Shown in pieces: positions 45,022 through 53,085 of a stretch of 64,000 nucleotides of DNA. The notes beneath the pieces are model-generated. The model had not been told where the DNA came from. It made no database searches and was given only the letters and a program-made list of their open reading frames with translations. Within the stretch, counting starts at the first letter, position 1, and every line of letters begins with the position of its first letter. Origin of the DNA: Peptococcaceae bacterium UBA7185 (GTDB lineage: Bacteria > Bacillota > Peptococcia > Peptococcales > Peptococcaceae); the NCBI GenBank assembly GCA_002491065.1, contig DKVF01000031.1, forward strand, positions 30,859 through 94,858. The letters are read 5' to 3'. The translations under genes and the position numbers were made by a program.

Positions 45022-45561
45022 ATGAGACATCAGAGCAGAGAAACAGCATTTAAAATAATCTATCAGTTGGATATAGGAAAAAATGATTTAGAGACTGCTT
45101 TGCAGCACACCATGGAGGAAGATGGGTTAAATCAGCGGGAACGGGCATTTTGTCAGGAACTGGTGATGGCGGTGGAAGAGAAATTACCTGAAATTGACCA
45201 GATCATTGAGCGCAATACTACTGGCTGGCATGTAGGACGTATGATGAGCGTGGACCGCAATCTGCTTCGCCTGGCGGTATATGAGATGCTTTTCAGCGCC
45301 CATATATCCCCGAAAGGCGCCATCAATGAAGCGGTGGACATGGCTAAGGTGTATGGAAAGCAGGAGTCTGCAAGCTTTGTAAACAGTATACTGGACAAGG
45401 TGCTGAAGCAGGAGGAACGGCGGGATGATTTGGTGACGGCGGCTGCGGCAGAGGCAGCAGAGGAACCTGCTTTGCCGCAGAAAGAACCGGAGGTTGTGAC
45501 GCGGGAGATATCCGAGGAAGAAGCGGAGCGATTATTGCCGGGCAGTACACAGACGATATAA
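45022..45561 (+). CDS. nusB: Transcription antitermination factor NusB with acidic C-terminal tail
   Basis: The 179-residue protein is longer than usual NusB (about 130-145). Residues 1-135 form the NusB helical fold: RQSRETAFKIIYQLDIG at the start and GAINEAVDMAKVYG with SFVNSILDKVLK near the end. The extra 40 residues are Ala/Glu-rich (AAAAEAAEEPALPQKEPE) and likely disordered. It binds boxA RNA with NusE during rRNA synthesis. Confidence 0.93.
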   Translation: MRHQSRETAFKIIYQLDIGKNDLETALQHTMEEDGLNQRERAFCQELVMAVEEKLPEIDQIIERNTTGWHVGRMMSVDRNLLRLAVYEMLFSAHISPKGAINEAVDMAKVYGKQESASFVNSILDKVLKQEERRDDLVTAAAAEAAEEPALPQKEPEVVTREISEEEAERLLPGSTQTI

Positions 45562-45573
45562 GCAGGTGGGTAG

Positions 45574-46773
45574 ATGCAGAAAGAAATTCTATCGGTCAGT
45601 GAGATTAATTTGTACATCAAAAAACTTTTGCAGCAGGATGGGCGAATGAGCAGCGTGTTGGTGCGGGGAGAAATTTCAAATTTTACACGGCACAGCTCGG
45701 GACATCTATATTTTTCTTTGAAGGATAAGACAGGAGCTATCAAATGCGTGATGTTTCGCAGCAATGCCCAGCGACTGCAATTTCAGCCCGGGCATGGAAT
45801 GGAAGTGCTGGTTTCCGGTTATGTTTCGGTGTATGAGCGGGATGGTGTATACCAGCTGTATGTGGAACAGATGATGGCGGCCGGTGCCGGTGCGCTGCAT
45901 CTGGCTTATGAAAAACTGAAGAAAAAGCTGGAAGGGGAAGGGCTGTTTGACAAAATGAACAAGCGCCCGCTGCCTTTTTTGCCCCAGAAGGTGGGTATTG
46001 TGACTTCACCTACCGGGGCTGCCATACGGGACTTATTATCCATTATCCATCGCCGCAACGCCGGTGTATCGGTGTATGTGGTGCCAGCCATTGTGCAGGG
46101 GCAGGAGGGCATTGCCTCTATCTGCCAATCGTTGGAGATCCTCTATCAGCGTGATATGGATGTCATTATTGTAGGTCGAGGCGGCGGTTCGCTGGAAGAA
46201 TTGTGGTGTTTTAATGAAGAAGCGGTAGTGCGCAAAATTGCAGCCAGCCCGGTACCGATTATCAGCGCAGTGGGGCATGAAACCGATGTGACGCTGGCTG
46301 ATTTTGCGGCGGATGTACGGGCGGCAACGCCTTCTATGGCGGCGGAATTGGCCGTGCCGGAGAAAAATCAGCTGGAAGAGGTGCTGTCTTTGCGGCAGCG
46401 CACGCTGGAGCAGCGTTTTTCCAGTCTTTTGCTTCACAAAAAACAATATTTAGCACATTTGGCCAGCCATCGTCTGCTGCAGAAGCCGGAATTATTATTA
46501 CAGGACCGGCAGCAGCTGTTGGATGAAACAGCTGATAAATTGGAAAAAGCTATACAACTGAATTTAGCACAGAAAAAACAGGAGTTTGCAGTGCGTGTGG
46601 AAAAGCTCAATGCGTTGAGTCCCCTTCATGTACTGGGCCGCGGTTATGCCCTGTGCCAAAAGGAAAATGGACAGGTGATACGCAGCGCCAGCGATGCTGC
46701 AGTGGGTGAAAGGGTACAGATTGTATTGGAAAAAGGATGTTTGACAGCCAGTGTGCTAGATAGGGAGGAATGA
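45574..46773 (+). CDS. xseA: Exodeoxyribonuclease VII large subunit
   Basis: The 399-residue protein has an N-terminal OB fold (VRGEISNFTRHSSGHLYFSL), the catalytic core VGIVTSPTGAAIRDLL, GRGGGSLEELWCFNEE and SAVGHETDVTLADFAADVRA, a coiled-coil region, and a C-terminal motif RGYALCQKENG. It degrades single-stranded DNA with XseB, encoded 1 bp later. Confidence 0.97.
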   Translation: MQKEILSVSEINLYIKKLLQQDGRMSSVLVRGEISNFTRHSSGHLYFSLKDKTGAIKCVMFRSNAQRLQFQPGHGMEVLVSGYVSVYERDGVYQLYVEQMMAAGAGALHLAYEKLKKKLEGEGLFDKMNKRPLPFLPQKVGIVTSPTGAAIRDLLSIIHRRNAGVSVYVVPAIVQGQEGIASICQSLEILYQRDMDVIIVGRGGGSLEELWCFNEEAVVRKIAASPVPIISAVGHETDVTLADFAADVRAATPSMAAELAVPEKNQLEEVLSLRQRTLEQRFSSLLLHKKQYLAHLASHRLLQKPELLLQDRQQLLDETADKLEKAIQLNLAQKKQEFAVRVEKLNALSPLHVLGRGYALCQKENGQVIRSASDAAVGERVQIVLEKGCLTASVLDREE

Positions 46774-46774
46774 C

Positions 46775-46993
46775 ATGGAAGAAAAGGAATTGACTTATGA
46801 GCAAGCGATGGAGCGGCTGGAACAGGTGCTTCATCGCCTGGATGCTGGAGATCTGCCGCTGGAAGAGTCGCTGAACTGTTTCCAGGAAGGCTTAAATTAT
46901 ATTAAGATTTGTCAGGAAAAATTGAATGGGGCAGAAGGCAAGTTGAAGCTGCTTCGCGGAGAAGAATTTGTAGACTGGCAGAAGAACGGGTGA
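46775..46993 (+). CDS. xseB: Exodeoxyribonuclease VII small subunit
   Basis: 72 residues; TYEQAMERLEQVLHRLDAGD and PLEESLNCFQEGLNYIKIC are the helical-pair signature. It binds XseA and stabilises it. GGAGGAATGAC gives the start in the xseA end. Confidence 0.96.
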   Translation: MEEKELTYEQAMERLEQVLHRLDAGDLPLEESLNCFQEGLNYIKICQEKLNGAEGKLKLLRGEEFVDWQKNG

Positions 46994-47027
46994 CAAAAAG
47001 AGACAAGCAGCGAAGGAGTTGTACGAT

Positions 47028-47912
47028 ATGGAGATAAAAGCTTATATGAAGGAAGCCAGGCAGCTTACCGATCAACGCTTGCGGGAACTTTTGCCGACAG
47101 AGGATACCTATCCGCAAATAATTCATGAAGCCATGGCATACAGTGTATTTGCCGGTGGCAAGCGTTTTCGGCCGTTGCTGTGTCTGGCCAGCTGTCAGGC
47201 GGTATGCGGCAGTTGGGAGCCGGCATTGGACGGAGCCTGTGCGCTGGAGTGTATTCATACTTACTCCCTGATTCATGATGATTTGCCGGGGATGGATGAT
47301 GACGATTATCGTCGGGGCAAGTTAACCAATCATAAAGTCTTTGGCGACGGCATTGCAATTTTGGCCGGTGATGCGCTGCTCACCTATGCCTTTGAAATTC
47401 TGACTGGCTTGGAGCGCAGTGTGAAGCCGGAAAAACTGCTGCAGGTTATAAAAGAAATAAGTCAGGCCAGCGGCACAGCGGGTATGATTGGCGGGCAAGT
47501 GGTAGATATTATATCTGAACAGGAGAAACCTACTGCCCAGCTGTTGCAGTATATTCACCATCATAAAACGGGTGCACTGCTCGTTGCTTCTGTGCGCACA
47601 GGTGCAATATTAGGCGGCGCGGATGAGGCCCAGCTGGAAGCATTGACTGCTTACGCCCGTCAGTTGGGTCTGGCTTTTCAGATTACCGATGATATTCTGG
47701 ATGTGGTAGGCGATGAGAAGAAGCTTGGCAAGCCAGTAGGCAGTGATGAAAAAAATGAAAAAGCAACATTTCCCGCTTTATTTGGGTTGGAGCAATCCCG
47801 CAAAATGGCTCAGGATGCTGTGAAAACAGCGATTGCAGCCTTAGAGCCCCTTGGTGAAAAGGGCGATATTTTAGCAGAGCTGGCCCGATATTTGCTGGAA
47901 CGGGAAAATTAG
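47028..47912 (+). CDS. ispA: Polyprenyl (farnesyl-type) diphosphate synthase
   Basis: ATG 47028 has AAGGAG nine bases upstream; 294 residues. It condenses isopentenyl with allylic diphosphates. SVFAGGKRFRPLLCLA, the first aspartate-rich motif DDLPGMDDDD and the second DDILD are all present; FQITDDILDVVGDEKKLGK is typical. Product length (C15) is the usual one for this operon position before dxs, not proven. Confidence 0.95.
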   Translation: MEIKAYMKEARQLTDQRLRELLPTEDTYPQIIHEAMAYSVFAGGKRFRPLLCLASCQAVCGSWEPALDGACALECIHTYSLIHDDLPGMDDDDYRRGKLTNHKVFGDGIAILAGDALLTYAFEILTGLERSVKPEKLLQVIKEISQASGTAGMIGGQVVDIISEQEKPTAQLLQYIHHHKTGALLVASVRTGAILGGADEAQLEALTAYARQLGLAFQITDDILDVVGDEKKLGKPVGSDEKNEKATFPALFGLEQSRKMAQDAVKTAIAALEPLGEKGDILAELARYLLEREN

Positions 47913-47977
47913 GGATACGATAAAATACAAAGTGATGCCGGTTTCCAAGCAGAAGATACCCGAAGGGAGTTCTGTGG

Positions 47978-48415
47978 ATGAAATGGTTTGACGTGTTGGA
48001 CAATCGGGTTTTGCAGGCAGCACTGTTTGCCTGGCTGATTGCTCAGTGCTTGAAGGTGATTCTTGTATTTTGGAAGGAAAAACGGTTGGACTGGAGCAGA
48101 ATGGTAGGCTCAGGAGGAATGCCCAGCTCCCATTCTGCTTTTGTTGTAGCGATGGCCTCTTCTGTAGGAAAATATACAGGTCTGTCCAGTGTTTCCTTTG
48201 CTATTGCGGCAGTGGTAGCTTGCGTGGTGATGTATGACGCGGCCAATGTGCGGTGGGAAGCGGGGAAGCAGGCAGAGCTCTTGAATCGGATTGTGATGGA
48301 TATTTATCATGATAATCATTTAGATCAGGAAAAATTAAAAGAATTGTTGGGACATACGCCGGTGGAAGTGGCGGCAGGTGCTTTGCTGGGCATTGCCGTG
48401 GGCGTATATGTGTAG
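47978..48415 (+). CDS. Divergent PAP2 family (DUF212/YuiD-like) membrane protein
   Basis: 145 residues; GSGGMPSSHSAFVVAMA is the conserved acid-phosphatase-like motif with a catalytic His. Three or four membrane helices. KYTGLSSVSFAIAAVVA and MYDAANVRWEAGKQAELLN follow as in the family. Lying between ispA and dxs, it may act on prenyl phosphates, an inference. GGGAGTTCTGTGG precedes the ATG. Confidence 0.88.
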   Translation: MKWFDVLDNRVLQAALFAWLIAQCLKVILVFWKEKRLDWSRMVGSGGMPSSHSAFVVAMASSVGKYTGLSSVSFAIAAVVACVVMYDAANVRWEAGKQAELLNRIVMDIYHDNHLDQEKLKELLGHTPVEVAAGALLGIAVGVYV

Positions 48416-48435
48416 AAAAAAAGAAGGTGAAGCGT

Positions 48436-50319
48436 ATGCAATATTTACATCAGATAAAAACGCCAGAGGATATCAAATCCTTGAAGATGGCAGAATTAAA
48501 GGTCTTGGCGCAGGAAATCCGCAAGGAAATTATCAGCGTTGTATCGCAAAACGGCGGCCATCTGGCTCCAAATCTAGGTGCTGTAGAATTAACGCTGGCT
48601 CTGCACAGCGTATTTCATACGCCGGAGGATAAATTGATTTGGGATGTAGGACATCAGGCCTATGTGCACAAATTATTGACGGGGCGTTATGAGCAATTTT
48701 CTACCATTCGTACCTACGGAGGGCTGTCAGGTTTTCCGAAACGCAGTGAAAGTGTACATGACGCTTTTGGTGCAGGGCATAGCAGCACATCCATTTCGGC
48801 AGCAGTAGGTATGGTCAAGGCCAGAGAGCTGCGAGGGGAAAAGCACAACGTCATTGCAGTCATTGGGGATGGCGCGATGACCGGCGGCATGGCTTTTGAA
48901 GCCTTAGAAAATGCGGGACACTTAAATAGCAATCTGATTGTGGTTCTCAATGACAATGAGATGTCCATAGACCCCAATGTGGGCGCTATGGCGGAATATT
49001 TGAGCAGAGTGCGCAGCAATCCCTCTTACACAAAGAGTAAAGAGGACGTAGAGGATTTGTTGAAAAAAATCCCCGCTATTGGAGATAAAATGTTCAAGGC
49101 GGCTGACCGTCTGAAGGATTCGCTGAAATATCTGTTGGTTCCCGGCGTATTGTTTGAGGAATTTGGCTTTAAATATTACGGGCCGGTAAATGGACATGAT
49201 TTATCAGCGCTTCTTACAGTATTAGACAATGTAAAGAATATGAATTGTCCGGTACTAGTGCATGTGGTGACGCAAAAAGGCAAGGGCTATGCGCCTGCGG
49301 AAAAAAATCCGGACCTGTTTCACGGTGTCGGTGCTTTTGATGTGCTGACTGGTCAGATCAAAAAGAAAACAACCCTTCCCAGCTATACTTCTGTGTTTGG
49401 AAATACCTTGAGAGAGTTGGGCAAGGCTGATGAAGGCATAGTAGGAATTACCGCGGCTATGGGAAAGGGCACCGGTATTTGCATTTTTCAGGAGCAATTT
49501 CCGGAGCGCACCATTGATGTGGGTATTGCCGAGGAACATGCAGTGACCATGGCTGCCGCGATGGCTTTAGAGGGCTTCAAGCCGGTGGTGGCAATTTATT
49601 CTACCTTTTTACAGCGGGCTTATGATCAGATTTTGCATGATGTGGCCTTGCAGAAAGCGCCGGTAGTATTTTGTTTGGACCGCGCCGGAATTGTCGGCGA
49701 TGATGGTCCTACCCATCATGGCGTATTTGACATCGCCTATTTGCGGCATATTCCCGGTATGATCTGTATGGCGCCGAAAGATGAAAATGAATTGCGCCAT
49801 ATGTTGTATTCAGCTTTGCAATATCACGCGCCGGTGGCGATTCGTTATCCTCGCGGCGCCGGATTGGGTGTGGCGCAGGATGAAGTATTGCAGGTGCTGC
49901 CTGTAGGCAAAGGGGAAGTGCTGCAGGAGGGCGAATGCGTTACGCTCTTGGCTTTGGGCAGTATGGTAGAAGTTGCGCGACAGGTAGCGCAGCGGTTGAA
50001 GGATGAAAAAAATATCACAGCTACCGTGATCAATGCCCGCTTTGTAAAGCCTTTGGATGAAGCGCTGATCCTCCAATATGGGCGGAATAGTCAGCTTTTG
50101 GTGACTTTAGAGGAACATAGCTTGGCTGGAGGTTTTGGCTCCGCTGTGTTGGAATTGCTGAACCGAGAACAGGTGAACAGCAGCAACGTGCTGCGCATCG
50201 GTATTGGAGATGAGTTTGTACCCCATGGCAATACGGAACTGTTAAAGCAGCTGGCGGGGCTGGACGTCCAGTCCATTACGGAAAAAATCAGCAGCCGTCT
50301 GGAAGAATTGCAGGTGTGA
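48436..50319 (+). CDS. dxs: 1-deoxy-D-xylulose-5-phosphate synthase
   Basis: ATG 48436 follows AGAAGGTGAAGCGT; 627 residues. The thiamine-diphosphate enzyme joins pyruvate and glyceraldehyde 3-phosphate at the start of the MEP isoprenoid pathway. GDGAMTGGMAFEALENAGH is the ThDP motif, DIGIAEEHAVTMAAAMALEG-like text at residues 360-380 carries the catalytic Glu, and DRAGIVGDDGPTHHGVFDIA is the DXS signature. It supplies precursors for the nearby ispA. Confidence 0.97.
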   Translation: MQYLHQIKTPEDIKSLKMAELKVLAQEIRKEIISVVSQNGGHLAPNLGAVELTLALHSVFHTPEDKLIWDVGHQAYVHKLLTGRYEQFSTIRTYGGLSGFPKRSESVHDAFGAGHSSTSISAAVGMVKARELRGEKHNVIAVIGDGAMTGGMAFEALENAGHLNSNLIVVLNDNEMSIDPNVGAMAEYLSRVRSNPSYTKSKEDVEDLLKKIPAIGDKMFKAADRLKDSLKYLLVPGVLFEEFGFKYYGPVNGHDLSALLTVLDNVKNMNCPVLVHVVTQKGKGYAPAEKNPDLFHGVGAFDVLTGQIKKKTTLPSYTSVFGNTLRELGKADEGIVGITAAMGKGTGICIFQEQFPERTIDVGIAEEHAVTMAAAMALEGFKPVVAIYSTFLQRAYDQILHDVALQKAPVVFCLDRAGIVGDDGPTHHGVFDIAYLRHIPGMICMAPKDENELRHMLYSALQYHAPVAIRYPRGAGLGVAQDEVLQVLPVGKGEVLQEGECVTLLALGSMVEVARQVAQRLKDEKNITATVINARFVKPLDEALILQYGRNSQLLVTLEEHSLAGGFGSAVLELLNREQVNSSNVLRIGIGDEFVPHGNTELLKQLAGLDVQSITEKISSRLEELQV

Positions 50320-50322
50320 ACG

Positions 50323-51123
50323 GTGACCAAAAAGAGATTGGATGTTGTTTTAGTAGAAAAAGGGCTGGCTGCCAGCAGAGAAAAAGCGAAAGCTTTGATT
50401 ATGGCAGGTAAGGTTCTGGTGAATGAAAATAAAATTGACAAAGCGGGGACAGAGGTGGATTCGGAGCTGCCCATTCGTTTATTGGGGCAGGATATTCCCT
50501 ATGTGAGCCGCGGAGGTTTAAAGCTGGAAAAAGCGCTGCAGGTTTTCCCAGTAGATTTGACGGGAATGGTTGTGGCAGATCTGGGCGCTTCCACCGGCGG
50601 CTTTGTAGACTGCGCTTTACAGAACGGCGCTGCAAAGGTGTTCGCCATTGATGTAGGTTACAACCAGTTGGATTGGAAGCTGCGCACCGATGAACGTGTA
50701 ATCAGTATGGAAAAAACCAATGCCCGCTATTTAGAAGCGGACAGTCTGGGAGAACAGGTGGACGTTGTGACCACGGACGTATCCTTTATCTCTTTGGATA
50801 AGATTTTGCCGCCGGCTATGTCTTTCCTCAAGGATGGCGGTCATGTGCTGGCTTTGATCAAACCCCAGTTTGAAGCAGGACGGGAAAAGGTAGGTAAAAA
50901 AGGTGTGGTACGGGATGCAGCGGTGCATCAGGAAGTAATAGAGAAGATTCTGCAGCTTTGCCGGGAGATTGGCTTGACAGTGTGGGGATTGGATTTTTCT
51001 CCGGTGAAGGGACCAGAGGGCAATATCGAATATCTTTTGTGGGGACGAAAGGATTCTCATACTGATTTTGCAGCGGATGCAGCTGCTGTGGTAGCTGTTG
51101 CCCATGCGCAGTTGGACAAATGA
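50323..51123 (+). CDS. tlyA: TlyA family rRNA methyltransferase / hemolysin-like
   Basis: GTG start; 266 residues, 3 bp after dxs. An S4 RNA-binding domain (KRLDVVLVEKGLAASREKAK) leads into a FtsJ/RrmJ-type methyltransferase: VADLGASTGGFVDCALQ binds SAM, and TTDVSFISLDKILP and ALIKPQFEAGREKVGKKGVV carry the catalytic Asp/Lys. It probably 2'-O-methylates rRNA. The gene order dxs-tlyA-nadK-argR-recN is conserved. Confidence 0.95.
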   Translation: MTKKRLDVVLVEKGLAASREKAKALIMAGKVLVNENKIDKAGTEVDSELPIRLLGQDIPYVSRGGLKLEKALQVFPVDLTGMVVADLGASTGGFVDCALQNGAAKVFAIDVGYNQLDWKLRTDERVISMEKTNARYLEADSLGEQVDVVTTDVSFISLDKILPPAMSFLKDGGHVLALIKPQFEAGREKVGKKGVVRDAAVHQEVIEKILQLCREIGLTVWGLDFSPVKGPEGNIEYLLWGRKDSHTDFAADAAAVVAVAHAQLDK

Positions 51124-51728
51124 ACGGGAGTCTACCGAATATGACAATGGGGAGCAGACAAATCCTGTTTGCAGCGCAAGAATCTATAGAACGCTTTTTA
51201 TTCCAGTATCAATCCCAATTGGCTGTATGGGTCTTAGTTTTGTTGGCCTTTTTTGCCGGCGCTTTGCTGTATCGCAGTTTGTGGCTGCTCTGGCGGAGAT
51301 GGCGTACCAACCTTCGCTTTCGACGAGGAGCTCAGGCGGAAAAACAGGCCGCAAAATTTCTAAGGCGCAGGGGATATAAAATTATCGCAGCGCAGTTGTC
51401 CGAACCGATTCTTATCTATGTAGACGGTGAGCCGCAAAAAAGTGTGGTGCGCGCGGACTTTTTGGTTCGTCGCAGATGGAAAACCTACATTGTAGAGGTA
51501 AAAAGCGGCCAGCAGGGTACAGTGCGTTTGCCCAATGTGCGGAGACAATTACTGGAATACAAGTTAGTGTATCAACCGGATGGCATTTTGCTGTTGGACA
51601 TGGAGCATCATAATTTACAGGAAATTCGTTTTGCTTATGGAGCGCAGCGGCGTAAAAAATGGCTGCGCATCACTTTGCTGATTTTGGCACTGGGCAGTCT
51701 GATATGGTGCTTTTGGCAATTTTTCTAG
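51120..51728 (+). CDS. Membrane-anchored PD-(D/E)xK nuclease-like protein
   Basis: This 202-residue protein overlaps tlyA by 4 bp. A hydrophobic helix (about 34-56) is followed by GAQAEKQAAKFLRRRGYKII, with D113 in VVRADFLV and E126-V-K128 in YIVEVKSG. Together with E74 this is the restriction-endonuclease-like (Mrr/UPF0102-type) active-site pattern. A second helix (about 182-201) ends the chain, so both ends are membrane-bound and the fold lies between them. Function unknown; catalysis is inferred from residues only. Confidence 0.7.
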   Translation: MNGSLPNMTMGSRQILFAAQESIERFLFQYQSQLAVWVLVLLAFFAGALLYRSLWLLWRRWRTNLRFRRGAQAEKQAAKFLRRRGYKIIAAQLSEPILIYVDGEPQKSVVRADFLVRRRWKTYIVEVKSGQQGTVRLPNVRRQLLEYKLVYQPDGILLLDMEHHNLQEIRFAYGAQRRKKWLRITLLILALGSLIWCFWQFF

Positions 51729-51740
51729 GAGAATAAGACG

Positions 51741-52601
51741 ATGGAAGCAATAAAAACAGTGGGATTAGTTATCAATATTTTCAAAAAACCTATTATTGAA
51801 ATTGGTCTGCAGGTGATTCAATTATTGAATGCGCGGCAGGTGCGAACTATTGCCATAGGGGAAGAGGCGGAGGCATTGGGCCTGACACCGACGGAAAAAG
51901 ACGATTTTTGCCAGATGGCACAGGTCGTGCTGGTCATCGGAGGTGACGGTACTATGCTGCGCGCTGCCCGTACTGTCTACGGCAGTGAAATTGCCATTTT
52001 GGGCATCAACCAGGGATATCTGGGTTTTCTGACAGAAATTGAAGTGGAGCAGCTGGCAGAAAGCCTAGAGCAATTACTGCAGGGCGCGTATACTGTGGAG
52101 CGGCGTATGATGCTGACCGCGCAGGTGTATCGGAATGGCGTGTGCATTGCCGATGTCAGTGCGCTGAATGATTTGGTCGTGACCAAAGGCGCGCTGTCCC
52201 GTATTATAAAGATGGAGCTCTACTTGGAGGACAATCTGGTGGAGAAGTATCACGGTGATGGCCTGATTTTTTCCACACCTACCGGTTCTACCGGTTATTC
52301 CTTATCGGCCAATGGTCCTATTGTATATCCCAATATGGATTTATGTATTGTCACGCCTATCTGTCCCCATAGCCTGATTGCACGGCCTTTGATTTTTTCT
52401 CCGGAGCATACTCTGACTTTACGGTTGGATGCCAACAATGCGCCGGCGATGCTGACTGTGGACGGACAAAACGGCGTGGAACTAAAACAGGGAGATTGGA
52501 TTCAAATCAGCAAGGCAGAGCATGATACCTATCTGCTGGTCTTGGAAAAACGTAATTTCTTTGCTGTACTGCGGGAAAAGCTAAAAGGCGTACAGGAATA
52601 A
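51741..52601 (+). CDS. nadK: NAD kinase
   Basis: 286 residues. NAD kinase makes NADP from NAD. VIGGDGTMLRAAR is the GGDG catalytic loop, LNDLVVTKG is the NE/D motif, and FSTPTGSTGYSLSANGPIV the conserved Thr-Gly block. The ATG follows AGGAGAATAAGACG. Confidence 0.97.
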   Translation: MEAIKTVGLVINIFKKPIIEIGLQVIQLLNARQVRTIAIGEEAEALGLTPTEKDDFCQMAQVVLVIGGDGTMLRAARTVYGSEIAILGINQGYLGFLTEIEVEQLAESLEQLLQGAYTVERRMMLTAQVYRNGVCIADVSALNDLVVTKGALSRIIKMELYLEDNLVEKYHGDGLIFSTPTGSTGYSLSANGPIVYPNMDLCIVTPICPHSLIARPLIFSPEHTLTLRLDANNAPAMLTVDGQNGVELKQGDWIQISKAEHDTYLLVLEKRNFFAVLREKLKGVQE

Positions 52602-52619
52602 ACGTGGATGGTGAGATAG

Positions 52620-53066
52620 TTGAAAACAAAACGTCATAGAAAAATTTTAGAGTTGATTAAGGAAAACGTAGTGGGCACGCAGGAAGAATTGGCTGATCTG
52701 TTAAAGCAGGATGGCTTTGCAGTGACCCAGGCTACAGTTTCCCGCGATATTAAAGAGCTGGCTCTGATCAAAATTCCCACAAGTGATGACCAGTATCGCT
52801 ATGCACTGCCCATGGAGGTTGCAGTGTCGGAAACACGGCTGCGCTTTTTATTGAAAGAGTTTGTGCTGAATTATGCTGCCAGTGAAAATATTTTACTGGT
52901 ACGCACAGCGCCAGGCAATGCCAATGCAGTTGCCTCTGCCTTGGACAATGCGCAGTGGGGAGAAATTTTGGGCTCAGTGGCCGGCGATGACACAATTTTG
53001 GTAGTCGCCAGAAAAAAAGAAGACATCCCGTGTATTATTGAAAAACTGGAGTCTTATCTGGATTGA
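52620..53066 (+). CDS. argR: Arginine repressor ArgR/AhrC
   Basis: TTG start with GGTGAG upstream; 148 residues. The N-terminal winged helix contains TQATVSRDIKELALIKIP, and the C-terminal hexamer/arginine-binding domain has VRTAPGNANAVASALD and GSVAGDDTILVV. It represses arginine biosynthesis and activates catabolism. Co-encoded with recN, the conserved neighbour in Bacillota. Confidence 0.96.
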   Translation: MKTKRHRKILELIKENVVGTQEELADLLKQDGFAVTQATVSRDIKELALIKIPTSDDQYRYALPMEVAVSETRLRFLLKEFVLNYAASENILLVRTAPGNANAVASALDNAQWGEILGSVAGDDTILVVARKKEDIPCIIEKLESYLD

Positions 53067-53085
53067 GAAATGGCAGGTGGAAAGT

